The notes beneath the pieces are model-generated. The model did not search any database. It worked only from the letters and a program-made list of their open reading frames with translations, and was not told the DNA's origin. The position numbers and the translations under genes were made by a program. From positions 1-59,010 of the forward strand of contig NZ_JAUYOJ010000200.1 in the NCBI RefSeq assembly GCF_030697925.1: a DNA stretch of 59,010 nt, given 5' to 3'. Of this stretch, positions 26,043-34,445 are shown piece after piece (position 1 is the stretch's first letter; every line of letters begins with the position of its first letter). The stretch is from Phenylobacterium sp. (GTDB lineage: Bacteria > Pseudomonadota > Alphaproteobacteria > Caulobacterales > Caulobacteraceae).

Positions 26043-26978
26043 TCAGAAGTCCGGCAGCAGCATCGCCCGCGCCTGGGCGGCGTCGACCATGACCTGGGCG
26101 ACCATGGTCGGAAGGTCCGCGAACTTCGCCTCGGGCCGCAGGAAGGCGATCAGGTCGGTCTCGATCACCTGGTCGTAGATGTCCTCGTCGAAGTCGAACA
26201 GCCAGACTTCCAGGCGCGGGGCGATCTCGCCGGGAATCTGGGGATTGACCCCGATATTGGCCACGCCGGCGATCTCGCGGCCGTCGGGCAGGCGGGTGCG
26301 GGTGGCGTAGGATCCGAACTTGGGGATCACATAGTCGGTGAGCGCCACATTGGCGGTGGGGAAGCCCAGGGTGCGGCCGAGCTGGCGACCACGTTCCACC
26401 ACGCCCTCGATGGCGAAGGGGCGGCCGAGGATGGCCGCTGCGTCCTGAGGCCGGCCGTCGCGCAGGGCCTCGCGCACGCCGGTGGAGGAGAACTTGGCGT
26501 GGCCGTCGCCCACCGCCTCCGCCACCGAGACCCCGAAGCCCATCTCCTGGCCGTACTGGCGCATGATGTCGGGGCTGCCGGTCCGGCCATAGCCGAACGA
26601 GATGTCGAAACCCACCGCGACGTGGGCGATCCCCAGGCCATCGTGCAGCACCCGGGCGGCGAACTCGCGGTCGGTCAGGTGCTCCATCTCGGCGTCGAAG
26701 GGCAGAATGTAGAACAGGTCGACGCCGAGGGACGCGAGCGCCCGGGTCTGCTGGTCGGTAGTCATAAGCCGGAAGGGCGGGGCGTCGGGCTGGAAGATGC
26801 GGCGGGGATGCGGCTCGAAGCTGATCACGCCCAGCGGAGTCTTGGCGGCCTGGGCCGCGCGGGCCGCGAGCGCGATGACCTTCTGGTGGCCACGATGGAC
26901 GCCGTCGAAGTTGCCAAGCGCCACGGCGGCGCCCTTATCGGTGTCGGCGAGCCCCTTCCAGCCGTGGACGATCCGCAT
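26043..26978 (-). CDS. ribF: bifunctional riboflavin kinase/FAD synthetase
   Basis: RibF makes FMN from riboflavin and then FAD. The 311-residue protein has the FAD synthetase nucleotidyltransferase domain first (ALGNFDGVHRGHQKVI, residues 20-35, and FSSTGVREALRDG near 160). The riboflavin kinase domain follows, with GRTLGFPTANV near residue 200 and RLEVWLFDFDEDIYDQ. ATG 26978 is preferred; GTG 26987 would overlap the preceding MaoC-like gene by GTGA. FAD from this enzyme serves the many flavoproteins encoded nearby, though that link is general. Confidence 0.95.
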   Translation of the reverse strand: MRIVHGWKGLADTDKGAAVALGNFDGVHRGHQKVIALAARAAQAAKTPLGVISFEPHPRRIFQPDAPPFRLMTTDQQTRALASLGVDLFYILPFDAEMEHLTDREFAARVLHDGLGIAHVAVGFDISFGYGRTGSPDIMRQYGQEMGFGVSVAEAVGDGHAKFSSTGVREALRDGRPQDAAAILGRPFAIEGVVERGRQLGRTLGFPTANVALTDYVIPKFGSYATRTRLPDGREIAGVANIGVNPQIPGEIAPRLEVWLFDFDEDIYDQVIETDLIAFLRPEAKFADLPTMVAQVMVDAAQARAMLLPDF

Positions 26979-26983
26979 GGGCG

Positions 26984-27406
26984 TCACTTGGGCTTCCGGG
27001 GGACCATGACCACGGCCTCGCCGTCGACCACGGTCTTGCCGTCCACCTGGCAGACGGTGGCAAGCGTGGCGTGGCCGCGGCGTTCGTCCAGGCTCTGGAC
27101 GGTGACCCGGGTCACCACCGGGTCGCCCAGCTTCACCGGCCGGCGGAAGCGCAGCGACTGCGAGAGGTAGATGGCGCCCGGACCCGGCAGCCGGGTGCCC
27201 AGCACCGCGGAGATGTAGGCCGCCGACAGCATGCCGTGGGCGATGCGGCCCTGGAACGGGGTGGCGCGGGCATAGGCCTCATCCAGGTGGACGGGATTGG
27301 TGTCGCCCGACACGGCGGCGAAGGCCTCCACGTCGGCCGCGCCCACGATCTTGGTGGTCTCGGCCGACTGGCCCTCGGCCAGATCCTCGAAGAACAGTCC
27401 CTGCAC
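26984..27406 (-). CDS. MaoC-like hot-dog fold dehydratase
   Basis: A 140-residue single hot-dog protein of the MaoC/(R)-enoyl-CoA hydratase type. The opening FFEDLAEGQSAETTKIVG is followed by AFAAVSGDTNPVHLDEAYARATPFQGRIAHGMLSAAYISAVLG, which holds the hydratase motif with catalytic Asp and His. It would hydrate a trans-2-enoyl-CoA to the (R)-3-hydroxyacyl-CoA, linking beta-oxidation to polymer or lipid synthesis. It overlaps or nearly abuts ribF, so the two are probably cotranscribed. Confidence 0.88.
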   Translation of the reverse strand: MQGLFFEDLAEGQSAETTKIVGAADVEAFAAVSGDTNPVHLDEAYARATPFQGRIAHGMLSAAYISAVLGTRLPGPGAIYLSQSLRFRRPVKLGDPVVTRVTVQSLDERRGHATLATVCQVDGKTVVDGEAVVMVPRKPK

Positions 27407-27448
27407 GCCGCCCGCTCCCGGTTAGATGCTCTAGTTAGCGGCTTTTGC

Positions 27449-28312
27449 TCACCATGCCAGGTCGGCGATGGCGTAGCTGGCCCGCGCGCCGTCCCTGGCG
27501 AGCAGGGATCGCACCGCCTGGGCGTCCAGGCCGTCGGGCCCGATGGTCTCGGCGCCATGGATGCCGCTGGCGATAAACAGCACGTCCAGGCCCTGGTCGT
27601 TGGCGCCCTTGGCGTCGGTGGCCACCGCGTCGCCGATGCAGAGCACGCGGGAATGGTCGACGCTCCGGCCCAGGATCACCTCGGCCTCGGCCAGGCACAG
27701 GCCGTAGATCGGGGCGAAGGGCTTGCCGGCCATGATCACCTCGCCGCCCAGCTCGGCGTAGCGCTGGGCCAGAGCTCCGCCGCAATAGATCAGCCGGTCG
27801 CCGCGCTGCACCACGATGTCGGGATTGGCGCAGATCATCGGCAGGCCGCGCGCGATGGTCGCCTTGAAGCGCTCCTCGTAGTCGTCGGGGCCCTCGACCT
27901 CGTCGTCATAGGGGCCGGTGCAGGAGATGAAGGCCGCCGCGTCGGGGCCCGCGAAGGTGAGGTCGAGGCCTTCATAGAGCGGGGCGTCGCGGTCGGGGCC
28001 GATGGCCCAGGCGGGGCCTGGCGCGCGGGCGCCTAGCATCAGCCGGGTGGCGTCGCCCGAGGAGACGAAGGCCGACCAGGCCTCGCGCGGCACGCCCAGC
28101 TGGTCGAGTTGCTCGTGGACGGCGCTGGAGGGGCGCGGGGCGTTGGAGATCAGGATCACCGGCCCACGCTCGGCGCGCCACTTCACCAGGGCGGCGCAGG
28201 CGTCGGGGAAGCTCTCGCGCCCGTTGTGGATCACCCCCCAGACGTCGGAGAGCAGGACGTCGTAGCGGTCGGCGAGTTCGGCGAGGCCGGAGATCAGCTT
28301 GGGCGCGGTCAT
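27449..28312 (-). CDS. TIGR01459-type HAD superfamily hydrolase
   Basis: A 287-residue class IIA HAD phosphatase-like protein related to NagD. Motif I is LLSDVWGVIHNG near residue 20, followed by VILISNAPRPSSAVHEQLDQLG, GKPFAPIYGLCLAEAE and the last motif CIGDAVATDAKGANDQGLDVLFI with the magnesium-binding Asp. The TIGR01459 subgroup is typical of alphaproteobacteria and its substrate is not established. It lies between the tipF-like and maoC-like genes on the same strand. Confidence 0.88.
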   Translation of the reverse strand: MTAPKLISGLAELADRYDVLLSDVWGVIHNGRESFPDACAALVKWRAERGPVILISNAPRPSSAVHEQLDQLGVPREAWSAFVSSGDATRLMLGARAPGPAWAIGPDRDAPLYEGLDLTFAGPDAAAFISCTGPYDDEVEGPDDYEERFKATIARGLPMICANPDIVVQRGDRLIYCGGALAQRYAELGGEVIMAGKPFAPIYGLCLAEAEVILGRSVDHSRVLCIGDAVATDAKGANDQGLDVLFIASGIHGAETIGPDGLDAQAVRSLLARDGARASYAIADLAW

Positions 28313-28355
28313 GCCGGGGGCGGTAGCGGGCTAGGTCCGCCTGGTCAATGCGGCG

Positions 28356-29621
28356 TCAGGCGCGCCGGCCGGTCCGGCCGCGCAGGGTGGGGCGCAGGAA
28401 GTCGGCCGGCGGGTCGGTCTCGGCCAGGACGGCGTCGCGGATCGGCCGCGGCTCGCCGAACAGGTGACCCTGGCCGTACTGGATGTCGAGCTCGAGGATG
28501 TCGACGATCTGGCGCTCGCTCTCCACCTTCTCGGCGATCAGGTCGACCCCGTAACGGCGGGTGAGGGCGGCGAAGTCCTGGGCCGCCAGGTCGGGCATGG
28601 AGCGCAGCACCAGGCCCTCGTCGGTCTCGGTCAGCTCGTCCAGAAGCACCTGGGCGCTGATCTTCAGGAACTTCACGTCGGACCGGGCCAGGTCCTGGAA
28701 GTCGATGTCGAGGTCGATGACCTTGTCCAGGCTGAAACGGAAGCCGAGCTCGGCCAGCTTGCCCATGTTGCGCGCCTCGACCGAGCCGCGGGCGTCGAAG
28801 GCCGCCTGGCCCAGCTCGAAGATCAGGGCCCCGGCCAGGTCCTTGTTGGCGGCCAGCAGCTCCAGGAACTGCGGGAAAAAGGTCTCGTCGGCCAGGCTGG
28901 AGGTGGAGACGTTGCAGAAGATCCCGACCTTGCGGTCCTGCTTGGCCAGCCGGCGCACGATCTGCACGCAGCGGAACAGCAGCAGGTTGTCGATGGAGGT
29001 CATCAGGCCTTCGGGCTCGGCGACGGTCAGGTACTCGGCCGGCATCAGCACCCGGCCGGTCTCGTCGCGCAGCCGCGAATAGCTCTCGTAGAAGACGGTG
29101 CGCCGCTGGGGCAGGCCGACGATCGGCTGCAGGTAGAGGTCGACGCGGTTCTCGGCCAGGGCGTCGCGGACGGTTCCCAGCAAGGCGGCGGACTGGTGGC
29201 TGCGGCGGCTGTCGTGCTGGCGGTCGGGGAGGGGCGCGCTGACCACCCGTTCCTCCAGCCGCTGGCCCATGCGCTGGACCAGGTCCTCCAGGATGTGGAC
29301 CTCGTCGTGCAGCTCCTCGGTGCGGCGCACCGCCTCCTCGGTCATGGTCTCGGCCACTTCCGACAGCCGAGTGTCGATCTTCTCCATCTGCAGCAGCAGG
29401 ATGGTGTTGGCCTCGCGCACCATGTCGAGGCCTCGCTGCAGGGTGCGCATCTTCAGGCTGGCGGAGACCATGGCATGGATCGCGGCGCAGAGCGCCAGGC
29501 CGCCGACCAGGGCCGCGACGCCCGCGGCCCAGCCGCCGCCGTTCCGCCACAGCAGGAGGGCGACGATCAGCGCAAGGCAGAGATAGGTGGCCGCAAGCGC
29601 CACCGACGTGAACTGTCGCAT
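28356..29621 (-). CDS. tipF: TipF-like membrane-anchored degenerate EAL protein
   Basis: A 421-residue protein with two membrane helices (about 8-25 and 32-52), a long coiled coil (55-125) and an EAL-fold domain (about 150-400). This order matches Caulobacter TipF, a c-di-GMP receptor that places and helps assemble the polar flagellum. The EAL signature is FYESYSRL and the other metal-site motifs are changed (FELGQ, SLDKV), so phosphodiesterase activity is unlikely and binding is the expected role. ATG 29621 (MRQFTSVALAATY) is preferred. ATG 29711 would add 30 residues but lies inside the palindrome of the toxin-antitoxin operon. The symbol is by architecture, not by alignment. Confidence 0.8.
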   Translation of the reverse strand: MRQFTSVALAATYLCLALIVALLLWRNGGGWAAGVAALVGGLALCAAIHAMVSASLKMRTLQRGLDMVREANTILLLQMEKIDTRLSEVAETMTEEAVRRTEELHDEVHILEDLVQRMGQRLEERVVSAPLPDRQHDSRRSHQSAALLGTVRDALAENRVDLYLQPIVGLPQRRTVFYESYSRLRDETGRVLMPAEYLTVAEPEGLMTSIDNLLLFRCVQIVRRLAKQDRKVGIFCNVSTSSLADETFFPQFLELLAANKDLAGALIFELGQAAFDARGSVEARNMGKLAELGFRFSLDKVIDLDIDFQDLARSDVKFLKISAQVLLDELTETDEGLVLRSMPDLAAQDFAALTRRYGVDLIAEKVESERQIVDILELDIQYGQGHLFGEPRPIRDAVLAETDPPADFLRPTLRGRTGRRA

Positions 29622-29705
29622 AAGCCCGCCGGTCCGAATCAACTCGGAGTATCGGCCGGGCAAGCCTTGCAAGTCGAATGGATTAACCGTCGCAGTCGCC
29701 TTGAC

Positions 29706-29741
29706 CGACATGTTGGTCCAAGTCGTTGGACCAACATGTCG
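29706..29741. promoter_or_regulatory. 36-bp palindromic operator of the toxin-antitoxin operon
   Basis: Perfect 16-bp arms CGACATGTTGGTCCAA and TTGGACCAACATGTCG flank the 4-nt centre GTCG. The right arm covers the likely -35 region of the promoter for the antitoxin gene. Type II antitoxins of the Phd/YefM class bind such palindromes to repress their own operon, so this is the probable autoregulatory site. Confidence 0.85.
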
Positions 29742-29754
29742 TATGTGCTATTAT
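29726..29754 (+). promoter_or_regulatory. promoter of the toxin-antitoxin operon, probably giving a leaderless mRNA
   Basis: TTGGAC (29726-29731) and TATTAT (29749-29754) are separated by 17 nt. The antitoxin ATG begins at 29761, seven bases after the -10 box and just where transcription should start. No ribosome-binding site precedes it. The -10 box matches the consensus at five of six positions, the -35 box less well. Confidence 0.6.
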
Positions 29755-29760
29755 CATCTG

Positions 29761-30030
29761 ATGACCCTTCAGGTGAATATCGCCGAGGCGAAAGCCAAGC
29801 TTTCCGAACTCGTCGCTCGGGCCGAAGCGGGCGAAGAAATTGTGTTGGCGCGCGCCGGCAAGCCGATTGTTACGCTCAAGCTCGTGCCCGCAACCCAGAA
29901 GGCCAAGCGCGTCGCAGGCGCATGGGCGCATCTCGGGCCTCTGGAGGACCCAGATCTGTTTTTGCGGCCCGATCCTGAACTGGAAGAGGCGGCTCAATCG
30001 CTGGATGAAGACGAGTTCTACAAGACGTGA
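29761..30030 (+). CDS. type II antitoxin, Phd/YefM family
   Basis: An 89-residue antitoxin. The first 45 residues form the Phd/YefM DNA-binding and dimerisation domain (VNIAEAKAKLSELVARAEAGEEIVLARAGKPIVTLK). The C-terminal part (GPLEDPDLFLRPDPELEEAAQSLDEDEFYK) is acidic and probably wraps the toxin. It should neutralise the PIN toxin encoded by the next gene, which it overlaps in GTGA, and repress transcription through the 36-bp palindrome. The start is fixed by the family N-terminus and the promoter position. Confidence 0.92.
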   Translation: MTLQVNIAEAKAKLSELVARAEAGEEIVLARAGKPIVTLKLVPATQKAKRVAGAWAHLGPLEDPDLFLRPDPELEEAAQSLDEDEFYKT

Positions 30031-30422
30031 GCGTCCTGTTGGATACGCACGCGCTCTTGTGGTGGCTGATTGAGCCTGAGAGATTGTCTCCACCCGCCAG
30101 GCTCGCCATCGAGAATGCAGACGAGGTCTGGGTCAGCACCGTCAGCATCTACGAGATCGATTTCAAGCGGCGGGAGCCCCGTCTGCGCAACCGCAACGGC
30201 GCCTTGCAGCGTATGCCGCACAACATGCCGGAGACGCTCCCGTCGCTTGGCCTCCAGCTACTGGACATCACGGCTGGAGACGCCTGGGAAGCTGCTCGAC
30301 TGCCGCTCCATCACCGAGATCCGTGGGATCGCATTCTCGTCGCTCAGGCTCGCAGGCTTGAAGCGGACTTGATCACTAAGGATGAGGCGCTGACGGCATA
30401 TGCTGTAGACGTGCTTTGGTGA
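30027..30422 (+). CDS. type II toxin, PIN domain ribonuclease (VapC-like)
   Basis: A 131-residue PIN-domain toxin expected to cut RNA, classically tRNA or rRNA, using a magnesium ion. The acidic residues of the active site are visible: Asp6 in LLDTHALLWW, Glu43 in SIYEID, Asp98/Asp101 in RDPWDRILVAQA and Asp119 in LITKDEAL. The start is GTG 30027, overlapping the antitoxin stop. GTG start and overlap keep toxin yield tied to antitoxin translation. It ends 13 nt before the end of the convergent dehydrogenase gene. Confidence 0.92.
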   Translation: MSVLLDTHALLWWLIEPERLSPPARLAIENADEVWVSTVSIYEIDFKRREPRLRNRNGALQRMPHNMPETLPSLGLQLLDITAGDAWEAARLPLHHRDPWDRILVAQARRLEADLITKDEALTAYAVDVLW

Positions 30423-30435
30423 GGCTCGAAGGATA

Positions 30436-31314
30436 CTACCGCGTCGGGATGGGCGTCTCGCCGCGATAGTCGTAGAAGCCGCGGCCTGTCTTGCGGCCCA
30501 GCCAGCCGGCCTCGACATACTTCACCAGTAGCGGACACGGCCGGTATTTGGAGTCGGCCAGGCCCTCGTAGAGCACGTTCATGATCGAGAGCACGGTGTC
30601 CAGGCCGATGAAATCGCCCAGCTCCAGCGGGCCCATCGGATGGTTGGCGCCCAGCTTCAGCGCATTGTCGATGGCTTCGACCGTGCCGACGCCCTCGTAC
30701 AGGGTGTAGATCGCCTCGTTGATCATCGGCACCAGGATGCGGTTGACGATGAAGGCGGGGAAATCCTCGGCGTTGGTGGTGGTCTTGCCCAGCGAACGAG
30801 CGAAGTTGACGGCGGTCTCGTAGGTGGGCGCGTCGGTGGCGATGCCGCGGATGACCTCCACCAGCTTCATCAGCGGCACCGGGTTCATGAAGTGCAGGCC
30901 GATGAACCGCTCGGGCCGGTCGGTGACCGAGGCCAGGCGCGTGATCGAGATCGAGGAGGTGTTGGAGGCCAGCAGGGTGTCGGGGCCGAGGTGCGGCGCG
31001 AGCGCCTTGAAGATGTTCTTCTTGACCTCTTCGTTCTCGGTGGCCGCCTCGATGGCGAGGTCGGTGGCGCCGATGGTCTGCAGCTCGTCGGCGGGCTTTA
31101 TGCGGGCGATGGCCGCCTGAGCGGCTTCGTGGTCGATGATGTTGCGGGAGACCTGTCGGGTCAGGTTCTTCTCGATCAGGGCGATGCCGGCGGCGATCTT
31201 GTCGACGCTGACGTCGTGCAGCAGGACGTCATAGCCGGCCAACGCACAGACATGAGCGATGCCGGTGCCCATTTGACCGGCGCCGATGACGCCGACGGAC
31301 CTGATCTGAACCAT
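30436..31314 (-). CDS. hbd: 3-hydroxybutyryl-CoA dehydrogenase
   Basis: NAD(P)-dependent 3-hydroxyacyl-CoA dehydrogenase of 292 residues. The Rossmann motif GAGQMGTGIAHVCALAGYDV opens the protein. The catalytic His lies in RFIGLHFMNPVPLMKLVEVI near residue 140 and the C-terminal helical domain has ANHPMGPLELGDFIGLDT. Enzymes of this size act on acetoacetyl-CoA/3-hydroxybutyryl-CoA in butyrate or polyhydroxybutyrate metabolism and the ethylmalonyl-CoA pathway. It lies upstream of the terminator that separates it from etfBA, on the same strand. Confidence 0.93.
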   Translation of the reverse strand: MVQIRSVGVIGAGQMGTGIAHVCALAGYDVLLHDVSVDKIAAGIALIEKNLTRQVSRNIIDHEAAQAAIARIKPADELQTIGATDLAIEAATENEEVKKNIFKALAPHLGPDTLLASNTSSISITRLASVTDRPERFIGLHFMNPVPLMKLVEVIRGIATDAPTYETAVNFARSLGKTTTNAEDFPAFIVNRILVPMINEAIYTLYEGVGTVEAIDNALKLGANHPMGPLELGDFIGLDTVLSIMNVLYEGLADSKYRPCPLLVKYVEAGWLGRKTGRGFYDYRGETPIPTR

Positions 31315-31431
31315 GCAGAAAGAGCCTCGAATGACCTGGCCGCAAACCGGGGCGACCGCGTGTGACGGGTTTCTAACATAGGCTGGGCCGCCGTCGCCAA
31401 GGCTTTTGCTGCGCCGCAGCGTGGGCGGTCC

Positions 31432-31463
31432 AAAAAGAAGGGCGGCCCCTCGCGGAGCCGCCC
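31432..31463 (-). terminator. rho-independent terminator after etfBA
   Basis: Read on the minus strand, GGGCGGC (31463-31457) and GCCGCCC (31446-31440) form a perfect 7-bp stem with a 10-nt loop, followed by TTCTTTTT. It lies 28 nt past the etfA stop. This is the clearest intrinsic terminator in the window. Confidence 0.85.
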
Positions 31464-31491
31464 TGGATGGTTCAACCGTAAGGCGTGACGG

Positions 31492-32436
31492 CTACTTTCC
31501 CGCGGCGGTCAGGGCGTCCATCAGCTCCGGCACGGCGCTCTTGTAGTCGGCCACCAGGCCGAAATCGGCGACCTGGAAGATCGGCGCGTCGCCGTCCTTG
31601 TTGATCGCCACGATGACCTTGGAGTCCTTCATGCCGGCCAGGTGCTGGATGGCGCCCGAGATGCCGATGGCGACATAGAGTTCCGGAGCCACGACCTTAC
31701 CGGTCTGACCGACCTGATAGTCGTTGGGGGCATAGCCCGCGTCGACGGCGGCGCGGGAGGCGCCGACGGCGGCTCCCAGTTTGTCAGCCAGGGGTTCGAT
31801 CACCCGCTGGAACTCCTCGGCCGAGCCCATGGCCCGACCGCCGGAGACGACGATCTTGGCGCCGGCGAGTTCGGGACGTTCCGACTTCACCAGCTGCTGG
31901 TCGACGAACTTGGTCTTGGCCGCGCCGGAGCCAGAGGAGATGGTCTCCACCGAGGCCGAGCCGCCTTCGGCCGCCGCCTTGAAGGCGGTGGGGCGGACGG
32001 TGATCACCTTCTTGGCGTCGGAGGACTGGACGGTCTCCAGCGCGTTGCCGGCATAGATCGGGTGCACGAAGGTCGAGGCGTCGACCACTTCGACGATCTC
32101 GGAGATCTGCGCCACATCCAGCTTGGCGGCCACGCGGGGCGAGAAGTTCTTGCCCTGCGAGGTGGCCGGGGTCAGGACCGCGTCATAGTTGGCCATGAGC
32201 GGCACGACCACGGCCTCGACGGCCTCGGCCAGGCCGTGGCCCAGCTCGTCGCTCTCGGCCAGCAGCACCTTGCGCACGCCGGCGATCTTGGCGGCGGCGT
32301 CGGCCACGCCCTTGGCGCCCGCGCCGGCGACCAGCACGTCCACGTCCTTCGAGAGGGCGAGGGCGGCCGTGACGGTCTTGTGGGTGTTGTCCTTCAGCGA
32401 CGCGTTGTCGTGATCGGCGATGACGAGAACGGCCAT
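31492..32436 (-). CDS. etfA: electron transfer flavoprotein, alpha subunit
   Basis: ETF alpha binds FAD and passes electrons from acyl-CoA dehydrogenases to ETF:quinone oxidoreductase. The 314-residue protein has the N-terminal domain ([21 protein letters not shown]) and the C-terminal FAD domain with [37 protein letters not shown] and [21 protein letters not shown]. The ATG at 32436 overlaps the etfB stop by one base. The longer upstream frame is a shadow of etfB. The acyl-CoA dehydrogenase and Mcd genes in this window are natural electron donors. Confidence 0.97.
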   Translation of the reverse strand: MAVLVIADHDNASLKDNTHKTVTAALALSKDVDVLVAGAGAKGVADAAAKIAGVRKVLLAESDELGHGLAEAVEAVVVPLMANYDAVLTPATSQGKNFSPRVAAKLDVAQISEIVEVVDASTFVHPIYAGNALETVQSSDAKKVITVRPTAFKAAAEGGSASVETISSGSGAAKTKFVDQQLVKSERPELAGAKIVVSGGRAMGSAEEFQRVIEPLADKLGAAVGASRAAVDAGYAPNDYQVGQTGKVVAPELYVAIGISGAIQHLAGMKDSKVIVAINKDGDAPIFQVADFGLVADYKSAVPELMDALTAAGK

Positions 32437-33182
32437 TAGAGGACCCCCGCGGTCTTCAGGTTGGAGACGAGGTCGGCGGCGGTCTCGACCTTGATGCCGC
32501 CGGCCCGCTTGGCGGGCTCGGTCACCTTGAGGACCTTCAGGTGCTGCTTGAGGTCGACGCCGAGCGAGCCGGCCTCCTTGACGTCGAGCGGCTTCTTCTT
32601 GGCCTTCATGATGTTGGGCAGCGAGGCGTAGCGCGGCTCGTTGAGGCGCAGGTCGGCGGTGATGATCGCCGGCAGCGAGACCTCGAGGGTCTGCAGCCCG
32701 CCGTCGACCTCCCGGGTCACCTTGGCCTTGCCGGCCGCAAGCTCGATGGCCGAGGCGAACGTCGCCTGTGGCCAATCGAGGATGGCCGCGAGCATCTGGC
32801 CGGTGGCGTTGTTGTCGCCATCGATGGCCTGCTTGCCCATGATCACCGCGTCCGGGCTCTCTTCGGCGATCACCGCCTTGAGCAGCTTGGCGACGGTCAG
32901 GGGTTCAAGATCCTGGTCGGTCTGGATCAGGATCGCGCGGTCCGCGCCCATGGCCAGCGCCGTGCGCAGGGTTTCCTGCGCCTGGATCGGTCCGATGGAG
33001 ACGGCGACCACCTCTGTCACGGCGCCCTTTTCCTTCTGACGAACGGCCTCTTCGACCGCGATCTCGCAGAACGGATTCATGGACATCTTGACGTTGGCGA
33101 GGTCGACGCCCGACTGGTCGGACTTCACCCTGGCCTTCACATTAAAATCGATCACCCGTTTAACCGGGACCAACACCTTCAT
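32436..33182 (-). CDS. etfB: electron transfer flavoprotein, beta subunit
   Basis: ETF beta pairs with EtfA and holds AMP. The 248-residue protein begins [18 protein letters not shown] and has [21 protein letters not shown], the nucleotide-binding region [22 protein letters not shown] and the late [21 protein letters not shown] recognition segment that contacts partner dehydrogenases. It is the first gene of the etfBA unit. Confidence 0.97.
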   Translation of the reverse strand: MKVLVPVKRVIDFNVKARVKSDQSGVDLANVKMSMNPFCEIAVEEAVRQKEKGAVTEVVAVSIGPIQAQETLRTALAMGADRAILIQTDQDLEPLTVAKLLKAVIAEESPDAVIMGKQAIDGDNNATGQMLAAILDWPQATFASAIELAAGKAKVTREVDGGLQTLEVSLPAIITADLRLNEPRYASLPNIMKAKKKPLDVKEAGSLGVDLKQHLKVLKVTEPAKRAGGIKVETAADLVSNLKTAGVL

Positions 33183-33337
33183 GGGTCGCTAGCGCCTCAA
33201 ATTGCATTGCGGAAAAATCGGTCGGATGCGGCATAACGCTTCCGCCGAGCATTGCAAGTCGGCGCCCGGACACACCTCGCCGCAATTTCGGCCGATGGGA
33301 GCGCCAACCGCGCCCGCTTGAGTAGAAGAACGAGACG

Positions 33338-33634
33338 ATGAACCGCACGATCGACCGCCTGAAACTGATCTTCTTGGCGGCCTTCGCCCTGCTCAGCGCG
33401 GGCGCTTTCGTCTACCACTACGGCTGGGTCTGGCCGGCTCAGAAGTGCGAGGCCTCCGGCGACTGGTGGGATTGGCGCACCCGCACGTGCGCCCACCCGA
33501 TCCCGATCTCCGACATCACCGGGCGGGTGATCAAGGACCGCGCCGCCTACGACGCGGCCAAGGCCGACGGCGTCACCGGCACGACCGGCGACCTGGCCCG
33601 TCCGCCCGCGACCGTCCCCGCCGCCCGGAACTAG
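33338..33634 (+). CDS. small single-pass membrane protein of unknown function
   Basis: A 98-residue protein with one hydrophobic segment (residues 9-27, LKLIFLAAFALLSAGAFVY). After it comes a Trp-rich outer part with two Cys (AQKCEASGDWWDWRTRTCAHP) that may form a disulfide, then a Pro- and Ala-rich tail. I do not recognise a family. It is divergent from etfB, and its stop shares CTAG with the convergent cobalamin adenosyltransferase gene, which supports it as a real gene. Confidence 0.65.
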   Translation: MNRTIDRLKLIFLAAFALLSAGAFVYHYGWVWPAQKCEASGDWWDWRTRTCAHPIPISDITGRVIKDRAAYDAAKADGVTGTTGDLARPPATVPAARN

Positions 33635-34200
33635 CGCGTCGCGCCCGACTTCCAGAACACCTCGCGTGCGCCGCGGTCGTTGGCGTGGCGGGCGGCGACG
33701 AACAGGAAGTCGGAGAGACGGTTCAGGTATTTCATCGCCGCCGGGCTGACCGGCTCGCCGGCCTCGACCAGGGCCACGGCGACGCGTTCGGCCCGCCTGG
33801 CCACAGTGCGCGCCAGGTGGAGCGCCGCGGCGGGCGCCGTGCCGCCCGGCAGGATGAAGGAGGTGAGCGGCGGAAGCCCGGCGTTCATGGCGTCGATCTC
33901 GCGCTCCAGCCGCTCGATCTGGCTGTCGATCATCCGCAGGGTGTTGGTCTCGCCCTCGCGGGGCGGGGTCGCCAGGTCGGCGCCCAGGTCGAACAGCTCG
34001 TTCTGCACCCGGGCCAGCATGGCGTCGAACGCGGGCTCGTCGGCGGTGTGCAGGCGCGCCAGGCCCAGGCAGGCGTTGGCCTCGTCCACCGCGCCATAGG
34101 CCTCGACCCGCAGGGAGGCCTTGGACACCTGCTCGCCGGTGGCCAGCCGCGTGGCGCCGCCGTCGCCGGTGCGAGTGTAGATCTTGTTGAGGGTGACCAT
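33631..34200 (-). CDS. cob(I)alamin adenosyltransferase, PduO type
   Basis: This enzyme converts cob(I)alamin and ATP to adenosylcobalamin. The 189-residue PduO/EutT-fold protein has the ATP-binding start KIYTRTGDGGATRLATGE, then VEAYGAVDEANACLGLAR, FILPGGTAPAAALHLARTVARRAER and the C-terminal YLNRLSDFLFVAARHAN. Adenosylcobalamin is needed by methylmalonyl-CoA and ethylmalonyl-CoA mutases, so the gene fits with mcd nearby. The upstream twin-transmembrane small protein gene is 1 nt away, a common pairing in alphaproteobacteria. Confidence 0.93.
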   Translation of the reverse strand: MVTLNKIYTRTGDGGATRLATGEQVSKASLRVEAYGAVDEANACLGLARLHTADEPAFDAMLARVQNELFDLGADLATPPREGETNTLRMIDSQIERLEREIDAMNAGLPPLTSFILPGGTAPAAALHLARTVARRAERVAVALVEAGEPVSPAAMKYLNRLSDFLFVAARHANDRGAREVFWKSGATR

Positions 34201-34201
34201 C

Positions 34202-34408
34202 CTAGCCGCCGGCGTTGTGGCGCCACCAGACGGCGGCCACGAGAACGGCGACCGCTATGGCCTGCAGCAGCACCCGTAGCCGCATAAGCTTGTTGGAATA
34301 GGACCGGCCGAAGTCGCCGCCCCGGAACAGGGCGTAGAGGCCGATGAACAGGGTCACCGTCACCGCGGCCAGGCTGATGGGGATGAGATACTGGAAGATT
34401 GTGTTCAT
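34202..34408 (-). CDS. twin transmembrane helix small protein (HIG1-like)
   Basis: A 68-residue protein with two membrane helices (about 7-28 and 45-62) joined by a loop RGGDFGRSYSNKLMRLRVLLQ. This is the pattern of the bacterial HIG1-domain/twin transmembrane family, which is related to mitochondrial respiratory supercomplex factors. The function in bacteria is not settled. It precedes the cobalamin adenosyltransferase gene by one base. Confidence 0.85.
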   Translation of the reverse strand: MNTIFQYLIPISLAAVTVTLFIGLYALFRGGDFGRSYSNKLMRLRVLLQAIAVAVLVAAVWWRHNAGG

Positions 34409-34445
34409 GCGCCCAATCTAGCGCCGCCGTCGCGCCGTGGGGAGA

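Noticed and set aside
29640..29700. Possible sigma-54 or CtrA sites upstream of the tipF-like gene
   Set aside because: A single TTAACC half-site and a loose GG-N-GC match exist, but neither reaches the spacing required (TTAA-N7-TTAA or GG-N10-GC with conserved flanks).
33142..33170. TTAA pair inside the etfB start region as a CtrA box
   Set aside because: The spacing between the two TTAA elements is about 14 nt rather than 7, and the site is within coding sequence.
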